A DNA stretch of 64,000 bases from contig RPFO01001021.1 in the NCBI GenBank assembly GCA_009746045.1, forward strand, positions 1 to 64,000, in the 5' to 3' direction. Of this stretch, positions 1 through 10,400 are shown piece by piece. Position numbers and translations under genes: made by a program. Numbering within the stretch: position 1 is the stretch's first letter; each line of letters opens with the position of its first letter. The notes under the pieces were generated by a model. The model searched no databases, had not been told where the DNA came from, and saw only the letters and a list, made by a program, of their open reading frames with translations. Source of the stretch: Mesostigma viride. Taxonomy: Eukaryota > Streptophyta > Mesostigmatophyceae > Mesostigmatales > Mesostigmataceae.

Positions 1-2716
1 CTCTCCCATCACACACCATCCCTCATCGTTACAGCATCACACACTCTCCCATTCACACACCATCCCTCATCGTTACAGCATCACACACTCTCCCATCACA
101 CACCATCCCTCATCGTTACGGCATCACACACTCTCCCATCACACACCATCCCTCATCGTTACAGCATCACACACTCTCCCCTATTGTATCACACACCATC
201 CCTCATCGTTACAGCATCACACACTCTCCCATCACACACCATCCCTCATCGTTACAGCATCACACACTCTCCCATCACACACCATCCCTCATCGTTACAG
301 CATCACACACTCTCCCATCACACACCATCCCTCATCGTTACAGCATCACACACTCCCCATCACACACCATCCCTCATCGTTACAGCATCACACACTCTCC
401 CCACCATCCCTCATCGTTACAGCATCACACACTCTCCCATCACACACCATCCCTCATCGTTACAGCATCACACACTCTCCCCTATTGTTACAGCATCACA
501 CACTCTCCCATCACACACCATCCCTCATCGTTACAGCATCACACACTCTCCCCTATTGTATCACACACCATCCCTCATCGTTACAGCATCACACACTCTC
601 CCATCACACACCATCCCTCATCGTTACAGCATCACACACTCTCCCATCACACACCATCCCTCATCGTTACGGCATCACACACTCTCCCCCTATCACACAC
701 CATCCCTCATCGTTACAGCATCACACACTCTCCCTATGTATCACACACCATCCCTCATCGTTACGGCATCACACACTCTCCCATCACACACCATCCCTCA
801 TCGTTACAGCATCACACACTCTCCCCTATTGTATCACACACCATCCCTCATCGTTACAGCATCACACACTCTCCCATCACACACCATCCCTCATCGTTAC
901 AGCATCACACACTCTCCCATCACACACCATCCCTCATCGTTACGGCATCACACACTCTCCCCTATTGTATCACACACCATCCCTCATCGTTACAGCATCA
1001 CACACTCTCCCCTATTGTATCACACACCATCCCTCATCGTTACGGCATCACACACTCTCCCATCACACACCATCCCTCATCGTTACAGCATCACACACTC
1101 TCCCATCACACACCATCCCTCATCGTTACAGCATCACACACTCTCCCCTATTGTATCACACACCATCCCTCATCGTTACAGCATCACACACTCTCCCCTA
1201 TTGTATCACACACCATCCCTCATCGTTACAGCATCACACACTCTCCCCTATTGTATCACACACCATCCCTCATCGTTACGGCATCACACACTCTCCCATC
1301 ACACACCATCCCTCATCGTTACAGCATCACACACTCTCCCCTATTGTATCACACACCATCCCTCATCGTTACGGCATCACACACTCTCCCATCACACACC
1401 ATCTCTCATCGTTACAGCATCACACACCCTCCCATCACACACCATCCCTCATCGTTACGGCATCACACACTCTCCCATCACACACCATCCCTCATCGTTA
1501 CAGCATCACACACTCTCCCATCACACACCATCCCTCATCGTTACGGCATCACACACTCTCCCCTATTGTATCACACACCATCCCTCATCGTTACAGCATC
1601 ACACACTCTCCCATCACACACCATCCCTCATCGTTACAGCATCACACACTCTCCCCTATTGCATCACACACCATCCCTCATCGTTACAGCATCACACACT
1701 CTCCCCTATTGTATCACACACCATCCCTCATCGTTACAGCATCACACACTCTCCCATCACACACCATCCCTCATCGTTACGGCATCACACACTCTCCCAT
1801 CACACACCATCCCTCATCGTTACGGCATCACACACTCTCCCCTATTGTATCACACACCATCCCTCATCGTTACAGCATCACACACTCTCCCATCACACAC
1901 CATCCCTCATCGTTACAGCATCACACACTCTCCCCTATTGTATCACACACCATCCCTCATCGTTACAGCATCACACACTCTCCCCTATTGTATCACACAC
2001 CATCCCTCATCGTTACGGCATCACACACTCTCCCATCACACACCATCCCTCATCGTTACAGCATCACACACTCTCCCATCACACACCATCCCTCATCGTT
2101 ACAGCATCACACACTCTCCCTATTGTATCACACACCATCCCTCATCGTTACAGCATCACACACTCTCCCTATTGTATCACACACCATCCCTCATCGTTAC
2201 AGCATCACACACTCTCCCATCACACACCATCCCTCATCGTTACAGCATCACACACTCTCCCCTATTGTATCACACACCATCCCTCATCGTTACGGCATCA
2301 CACACTCTCCCCTATTGTATCACACACCATCCCTCATCGTTACAGCATCACACACTCTCCCCTATTGTATCACACACCATCCCTCATCGTTACAGCATCA
2401 CACACTCTCCCCTATTGTATCACACACCATCCCTCATCGTTACAGCATCACACACTCTCCCCTATTGTATCACACACCATCCCTCATCGTTACAGCATCA
2501 CACACTCTCCCCTATTGTATCACACACCATCCCTCATCGTTACAGCATCACACACTCTCCCCTATTGTATCACACACCATCCCTCATCGTTACGGCATCA
2601 CACACTCTCCCCTATTGTATCACACACCATCCCTCATCGTTACAGCATCACACACTCTCCCCTATTGTATCACACACCATCCCTCATCGTTACAGCATCA
2701 CACACTCTCCCCTATT
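1..2716. repeat. Minisatellite with 43-bp and 50-bp units
   Basis: About sixty head-to-tail copies of a pyrimidine-rich unit fill the left edge. The short unit is 43 bp (begins ATCACACACCATCCCTCATC) and the long unit is the same with CTATTGT added in front, giving 50 bp. One site alternates between GTTACAGC and GTTACGGC. The two lengths are interspersed in the left part, but from about 2230 to 2716 the array is purely 50-bp units. The unit has no stop codon in three frames, so very long open frames run through it; they are not genes. The array lies on the 3' side of the SEC6 exons and either sits in the next SEC6 intron or truncates the gene. Confidence 0.97.
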
Positions 2717-2880
2717 ACCATATCGTGAGCAGTGCTATCCTTCATTCGCACCGCACGGCTGATAAGCTCTCAAACGTGCTGAGAAGCTCTCAAACCAAAT
2801 GTCCTTCAAGGACTCCATTGTGAGGGCTAACCGACCCAGGAGCAGGCACTGCCGAAAGCAATTATCATCGCACCACCCAC

Positions 2881-5800
2881 CTCATACGCGTTGAGCAGCT
2901 CTCGGTCATCCTTTAGCAGCTCGATGACCGCCGCCGCTTCCTCGGGGATGGACAGCACGCCCGCCACGTCCTGGGAGGGGAACAAGGGCAGGGGTGGTGG
3001 CACGATGACCAGGCGCCGTAAGAACCAAGGAACCAGGGCCCCACAGGTGCGAACATGGGCGGCATGGGGGCAGCTCTCAACAGGCACGAGATCAAAAACC
3101 CTATCCATCCTCCTCTCCTCACCTTGGGGGCACATATCCTGCACGCTGCAGCTTGTACCCATTCAAACCTCCTCACCGAGTGCCCACCTATCCAGTGGTG
3201 CCTCCTCCCTGTTCCAGCTGCCATCACCTTGTGCGCTCCTACCCACACCACTCGCGACCCACACACCTGCCCTGTCCTTGCAAACGCTGCTACCCACCCA
3301 CGCCCCCATCGTGCGCGCGCTGCTACCCACACACCATGCCCTCATCGTCACTCACCTTGTGTGCTCCCACCCACCCCACTCGCTACCCATGCCGCTGCCC
3401 TCACCTTGAGCACACCATCCAGGTTGATCTGTGTGAAGTTGACCACGTTGATCAGGTCGTGGTTGTCGATGAGAGACGAGCACTCCTCGCACAGCCTGCG
3501 GAGGCAGCCGGGGACGCACAGGGCAGGGGCAAGGCATGTAGAAATGATCATGTATAAGTTTGCATATGCAAACCTTGGCTCCTTGTTTTATCAACTGGCC
3601 ATATCAGCCGGTGGGCAGGGTTGCTCATGCCCAACCTCCAGATGGCGCCGTAAAACGTCAGTTGCTCCATGAACAAATGGGTGGATGATGAAAAGAGAGT
3701 TTGCTTGCGAAGCCATCATCATGGTGGAGTGTTTCTCGGCCGGCTGGCCACTTAATTTGCAGGTATTAGTTGGTTAACTGGTCAGGTGAAAGGGCCCTGC
3801 ATATTTTCCGTTAAGGTGGAAGCCAACATCAATACAAACAGCATCCGATCCAAACAGCATCGACCAGAGAAGGGGCAGCCCAGTGGCAATAGGCCGTTTG
3901 TCTTCCATGCCGCCAGGCATTGGCAGCGCAAGCAATCTTCATTCATCGAAATGGCAGCAAGCTAGTTGCTTGCAGCTGGTGGCAGTCCGTATTCATTCTC
4001 TGTCTTCCGACAATGTTTCCCATTCCTACTCGTAGCCACAATATTTCCCACTTGAACGCAGAGTTCCATGCTGACATATCGCTCCGCAACCCTTGCTGCT
4101 TGCAGTCGCTGCTGGTGTTGTCTCCCAAGGCGTCCCGGCTCATGCTGGCGGCGCTCAACTGTTAAAAAAAACAACCATGGCTTGGCAACACTCATCCATT
4201 GACGGTGGCCACGCTCACCTGTTGATGGTGGCCAGGCTCTCCCTCAGCTCACTGATCAAGTTCTGTGACTTGGACAACAGCTCCTCCCCCGCTCGCGCAT
4301 CCTCCAGCTGAGTAGGGACGCGATGCGGACAAGCAAATAGATCAAGCGAGCGGGCCAAGCAAGTGCGTCAAGCCAGCGGGTCAAGCCAGCGGGTCAAGCC
4401 AGCGGGTCAAATAAGTGGGTCAAGCCAGCGGGTCAAGCCAGGGGGTCAAGCAAGCGGGTCAAGCAAGCGGGTCAAGCCAGCGGGTCAAGCCAGCGGGTCA
4501 AGCCGGGGGGTCAAGCAAGCGGGTCAAACAAGTGGGTCAATTAAGTGGGTCAAGCGAGCGGGCCAAGCAAGTGGGTCAAACAAGTGGGTAAAAGAAGTGG
4601 GTCAAGCGAGCGGGCCAAGCAAGCGGGTCAAATAAGTGGGTCAAGCGAGTGGGCCAAGCAAGCGGGTCAAACAAGTGGGTCAATGAAGCGGGTCAAGCGA
4701 GCGGGCCAAGCAAGTGGGTCAAACAAGTGGGTAAAAGAAGTGGGTCAAGCGAGCGGGCCAAGCAAGCGGGTCAAATAAGTGGGTCAAGCGAGCGGGCCAA
4801 GCAAGCGAGTCGAACAAGTGGGTCAATGAAGTGGCTCAAGCGAGCAGGCCAAGCAAGCGGGTCAAATAAGTGGGTCAAGCGAGTGGGCCAAGCAAGCGGG
4901 TCAAACAAGTGGGTCAATGAAGTGGGTCAAGCGAGCGGGCCAAGCAAGTGGGTCAAACAAGTGGGTAAAAGAAGTGGGTCAAGCGAGCGGGCCAAGCAAG
5001 CGGGTCAAATAAGTGGGTCAAGCGAGCGGGCCAAGCAAGCGAGTCGAACAAGTGGGTCAATGAAGTGGGTCAAGCGAGCGGGCCAAGCAAGCGGGTCAAA
5101 TAAGTGGGTCAAGCGAGTGGGCCAAGCAAGCGGGTCGAACAAGTGGGTAAAAGAAGTGGGTCAAGCGAGCGGGCCAAGCAAGTGGGTCAAACAAGAGGGT
5201 GAAGCGAGCGGGCCAAGCAAGCGGATCAGGCGGATCATCACTGAGCCAAGCTAAGTGGGCACGTCACAGGGATAAGCCATGGGTCAAGCAGAGGCAACAT
5301 GCAAATGGGACGAGATAGCAAGGAGTATGGGCCATTTGTGAAGCATGTGCCTCTCATGGGAGAGCAGGGAGCCGTAAAAGTGGCCAGAAGCTTTGCCTGC
5401 TGGCAGCACCAAAAGGCCCATAACATTGACATCCAGCCACTTTAGAGTGTTGCCCTGCAACCAGCAATGCGGCAGGCCAGGAACCCAGTAGGGATGCCAT
5501 GTCTTCGGTAAAGAAAGGAAGCTTTGGGTGGCATAGGATAGAGCCCCAGTGTGTGACACGTGGCCATAAAGTTTTACATGATTCAACCCCCCAAACCTCA
5601 TTTCAGTGACATACACGCAGTCTAAGGAGTGCTTACAAGAGTCAGACTACAACCCAATCTCAAAAGATGGATGCGTGAAAGGTTGGATATGTGTCGTCAA
5701 CCATGAAGTGCTTGACTGCACAACATGGACAGGCAAGACCGTGGGGATGAATTCCAAAATGTTTGCCATTAGATTGCGGGCACCTGCCATGGTGAAGTAG

Positions 5801-6351
5801 CTTCATGCTGGCAGAAGGAGTGGTGACAAAAGATTTATACCGTGTGGATGAGCGTGCCTATAATTTGTTGACTACATTCCTGCGAAAGGGGAGTTGTGCA
5901 AAAGGACACAACCGTTACGATGCATCAGATGAACGTTATGACTTACCACAGACTGCATACTTGCATTCAGCTGGACATCGTTCACCTGGCGGAGGGAGTA
6001 AACAAATGAAAGCAGACGCCGGAGTTAGCGGGCAGCACACATAAACTGCCCGTAATTTTTAGTGGCATGATAAGGCGGCATACGGTATCCAAAATGTTGG
6101 AATGAGGCACGCGTTACCTATCAGCTACCCAAGTCATCACTAACCAATCAATGCAGATAATTATGTCTGCTTATCCTTTAACCAATCGATTATACGTGAT
6201 TATGACTGCTCGTGACGCATCTTTTGAATCGTACCAGCAGTCTTTGCGTGTAATCTGCTTTCAATGACGTCGTGGATTGAAGATAGCCTGGAAGCGGCAA
6301 CAACTTGGCCACCTCTCGCAAGGCACTATTGCGCGCCTCTTCGTCGTACAT
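2881..6351 (-). CDS. SEC6: Exocyst subunit SEC6, N-terminal part (five exons, 3' part outside window)
   Basis: SEC6 (EXOC3) is a core subunit of the exocyst, which tethers secretory vesicles to the plasma membrane. The minus-strand exons are 6351-6235 (ATG start), 5985-5947, 4307-4219, 3495-3405 and 2970-2881. All are bounded by AG/GT and their phases join cleanly into 142 codons. Motifs in order are REVAKLLPLP, KADYTQR, NDVQL, LCEECSSLIDNHD and EEAAAV...LLNAYE, which align in order with the N-terminus of plant SEC6 as I recall it. The second exon is only 39 nt and the third begins LEDARAGEELL. The start is the first ATG; an AG just upstream (6361-6362) leaves room for a 5' UTR intron. The remaining ~600 residues are missing: the next exon would lie left of 2881, where the minisatellite begins. 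A truncated gene is therefore possible. Confidence 0.88.
4340..5235. repeat. 13-bp-based minisatellite in SEC6 intron
   Basis: The array is built on a 13-bp unit close to GGGTCAAGCAAGC, with variants such as CAAATAAGTGGGT and CAATGAAGTGGGT. A higher-order repeat of 234 bp (18 units) is visible: the block starting at 4691 recurs at 4925 with the same order of variants. It lies wholly inside SEC6 intron 2 (4308-5946). Because 39 bp is three units, it gives spurious frames rich in G, S, K and Q. Confidence 0.95.
5260..5940. other. Rest of SEC6 intron 2 with unrecognised short ORFs
   Basis: This part of SEC6 intron 2 carries a plus-strand frame of 64 codons (5606-5800) and an overlapping minus-strand frame (5284-5616). 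Both look less repetitive than their surroundings and could be remnants of a mobile element. I do not recognise either, and no terminal repeats or target duplication are evident. Confidence 0.3.
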
Positions 6352-6360
6352 TTCCGAGAA

Positions 6361-7432
6361 CTACAAAATAAATTCACAAAATATATGAACCTTTAGAATA
6401 CAGCCACATCTAATAGCGTCGCAAAATTTCTATGTTGGTGTGAGCTATGGAAATAATGCCAGATCATGCCACCATCAGTCCCCGCTCCCCACTTTGACGA
6501 TGAAATAAAGGCTACATGCCAGTGCATTCTTATATGAATTTTGGATAGCGAGGCAATTTATGCTCGATGGCCCCATGTACATGATAGTAACGAGAATACG
6601 CCACCTTCTCTAAGCTGACTATACTCCACAAACTCCATCGCTCCCGTCAAACATATGGCCAGAAACTTGCTCTGTAGCACACGCGAAATCAGTCAAATTA
6701 CGTAAGAAATACGAGATGAATCAGGGGTGCAGAAATGCTTTATGATAGGTACTTAACTGTACTGTGTTTCTCTGCCATTCTGCTGTCGCCTCTGTCAATT
6801 AGTGTCATGGCAGTCATGCAAGCTTGTCAACCAAAAGGAATACAGTAGTAAATTTCTGCTGACGCGTAAACTTCTGCTGACGGCCTCAGGCCGAGTGGAC
6901 GGCACGAGTTGCTGGAATGCTTGTTGAGAATATAAATTACCGGATGGATACGGAAAGTTTTAGTAAAACCTACTTACTAGTGAATCTTAATCTCGTCACT
7001 TCCAGATCCTTGTGCCGCTCCCAGGGCAAGTGGTACATGTATAGCGATGGCTATTTTCGTCAGTGACATGCGGTGAGAAAAAAAGGTAAGGGCCAATCTA
7101 TCACACGTGAACAATGTTTCATAATTGACTGGGTGCAGGGAAGTGAGGGCACTGCTCGCCATGGATCCTTAATTTTGCAGAATTGCTGTTTAAAATAAAA
7201 CGTGCTGATCTTGGCACATGCATGAATTGTGCGTTTGGCATTTGTCCTCCGTGGGCATACTGCCGTATTCATCCTGTCAAGTTCTCTGGCATGTCCTGCA
7301 ACAGCCTGTATGAAAAGCCTACAACGGAATGAAGTTGACCTGGTCTCAATAAGTTGACGCGAAGCCTTGAGAATGGGTTTTCTCAGCTAAAACTATTAAG
7401 TCCGCGGGACCCAACGCCCCCGCTTTGCTACT
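6361..7432. other. Divergent spacer between SEC6 and the LRR-KY gene
   Basis: These 1.07 kb separate two divergently transcribed genes and should contain both promoters. The sequence is more AT-rich than the flanking exons. I could not identify a convincing TATA box or known element, and no further coding exon is recognisable. Confidence 0.5.
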
Positions 7433-10400
7433 ATGGATACCGCTAACTTTGAGCAGGCGGCTGTCCAGCCGCCTCAGAATCCACGATTGGCATCGACGAT
7501 AGGCAGATCATCTCGGAAATCCTTGTCCAAATCCCCATCAAGAGCTCCTGTCGTTACTGAGAGCCCAGAAGTAATTCGAGAAAAAGCTATCAAAGTTCTG
7601 GCTGCCGGACTAGGGAAGCTTGGGAAGACGGCGGATGGGATGCATTACGCTTATTTAAATCTCAGGTATGTCCAAGTTCATGAGGGTGTGAACACCAAAC
7701 GATCAGCAGCCTGGCATATCGGGTGGCAAGCGATTTCATGTCCATCACACGACCGCTACGTTGTAATGTCTACCATTTCTCGTCACTTGTCGCACTGTGT
7801 CATCATCAGCTAGAGAGGACCTTGTGTGACTGCTCGGTAACAAGAGTGCTCTGATGCTACAAGTATTCAGCATGCCTAGTGTGTCCTGGCATGTAAGCCT
7901 TTCCATTCCTAGCAATAAACCCCAACCCCCAGCTGCTATTCCATCTATCTGGAGCTCCCCATCCCATTTTCGTCGCTGTCTGACCACCCAGTCCGCAGCA
8001 CCCGCACCCGCTCCTGCACCGTCTCCCCCATTTCCTCCAAATCCTTACATTCCTTTGAAACATCGACATGTCCCTGAAACTCCCTCTCACTTTACTGAAA
8101 AGTATGACCGTGCATTTTTTCTTCTGCCCTCATAGTATTTCCCCTTTGTCAAATTACGAGGCTCAGCAGCACTAACGATTATGTCACCATCTCACTGCTT
8201 TTCCTTTCTTCTAATGGTCACCAAATTCCACGAGCTTCCTCGTCATGCATCGCTTTCGACGGGGGAAGTTTTCTGCAGTACAGTTGTCCATGCCAAAGGT
8301 TGCCCTTGCCGACGTACGGCACCTGCCGCGGCCATTGCTTCCAAATACTCATGCACCTGCTGCTTGCACATTGCTTATTTGGGTTCCTCATATTCCTCGC
8401 TTTCTTTCCTTCTATTATCCCTTGACTTCTTGCCTTGTATTGTCTTATCGCCCTCACCCTCTGTGCCTCCCTGTGTTCCTCAATTGACCTACATGCCTCC
8501 TCCTAATCCTGGCAACCCCAGGCTCGAGAACCAACAGCTGGCGACGTTAGCCGGCATCGACGCCTTCCCCCACTTACAGCACGTCCAGGTGTCCAACAAC
8601 GCGGTCGACGATCTGACCCCCCTCGGGTCGCTGCCCTACCTGACCACCCTGGAGGCCTCATACAACCGCCTGACTCGTGTCTGGTCCGCCGACGTTGCGG
8701 AGAGCAGCAGCGCAGGGGAAGGGAAGCAGTCTGCAACCAATAATAATGGAGCTAGTGACGCCGATGGCAATGGACCTGCGGGGGAGGCGCGGGCGGGTGG
8801 GGACGCATCTGCTGGCCCGTCCCAGGATGATGAAGCGGCCAGCCAGCGGCCCCGCAGGGTGCTGCGCATGGACGTATCGTACAACAAGATCCGCACACTG
8901 CGTGGCGTGTCGGCCTATCAGCTCCTGCGCGTGCTGGTGGTGGACAATAACGACCTTGTCTCGCTTGAGGGTGTCGCCAACATGGCGTCGCTGCAGGTAC
9001 GCATAATCTTCACAGTGCCTGTCCCTGTCCCTGTCCCTGTCATGTCATATTGTCCTGGTCTGGCATGTATCGTTTATGTATAATGCCATTTCGCTTCAGA
9101 TCGTCCTACGTTTGTTACAGTGCTGAGGCAGGAGTTGAAGGCTCCTTGCGTGTATCAAGCAAATGGACCCTTAACAGGGTGGCAGTAGGACAAGCCCTGT
9201 GCCCCAGCGTTATTGTCACAGCAGGTGGTTTGTGACCGACGACCTGCCCTTCTCGCATGCACCCTTTTCCGGCCACCAAACCCTATCTTGGGTCAGAGCC
9301 AGCGACCTGCCCGCCACCAGACATTCCTTCCATCAATCATTTCCCAATCCCCCCTGGTGTCTGCCTGTCATTGTTGTCTTTTGCTGGCCACCATATGTTT
9401 CTGTGCCACGCATATGTTTCTGCGCTGGTTGTCTCCTTGATATGTTTCTGTGCCACGCGATGCCATTCCATGACATTCCCATGCCATTCCCTTGATTGCC
9501 GATCTTCCCTGCCGTGCCCCCGCTCCTCTCGCGCGCAGCACCTGAGCGCGCGCAACAACCACCTGCAGTCCCTGGACCACCTGACGGGCCTCATGCTCAA
9601 GTTCCTGGACGTGTCCAACAACGAAATCTCCTCGCTGGAACAGCTGGCGTCCATCCCCTCCCTCGAGGTGCTGATCGCCGCCAACAATTCGCTCACCCGG
9701 CTCGACGGGTTGAACTTGTTGACCCGCCTGACTACGCTAGACGTGTGCCAGAACAAGGGCGTCGCGAAGCTGGAAGAGATCCGGCACCTCATGGTTCTCC
9801 CTCTCTTGCGCCGGTTCCGGTTCGCGGGCACGGCCATGGCGTCCGAGTGCGACGCGCGGCTGCACGTGCTGTACCGGCTGCCAGCGTTAACGGAGCTGGA
9901 CGGGGCCGAAGTGCACCCGAGGGAGAAAGTCACGGCCGCAAACCTGCACGGGGCAGACGCACCCGCGCGCGCGGGCATCCGGCGCAAGTACTTCCCCAAC
10001 GGGGAGTTTGAGGACACCATCGTGGGCGGCCAGGCGGCCCTGACCAGGGACGTGGACAAGAGCTCCAGCGGCGTGGACAAGGGCGGCAGTAACGGCAGCG
10101 GGGCAAAGGGGGCGGATGGCGTGACGGCGGACGGTAGCGCCGAGGGCGTGGACAGCGTGGTCCGTCCGCTCATGCGCGCGATGCGGCTGGTGGGCAAGAG
10201 CGTGGACAACGTCGGCCGCGCGACCGCGGGGCCCACATCGCTCAAGCCGCAGGCCTCCTCGCGGTTTCTGCTGTCCACCGGCACTGCGGGGTTCACCCGG
10301 CAGACGTCGGCGCTCCTGGGGATGTCCACGCGGGGGGCGGGGGGCGGGGCGGGTGATGTGGCGGCACAGGAGCGCGCGGGGTCGGTCCCCGAGGAGCTTC

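Noticed and set aside
1-2716. Possible CRISPR array
   Set aside because: Units are contiguous repeats with no unique spacers, in a eukaryotic context.
184-2823. An 879-codon open frame and two other long frames
   Set aside because: They run through a minisatellite whose unit has no stops; the peptide is only the repeat translated.
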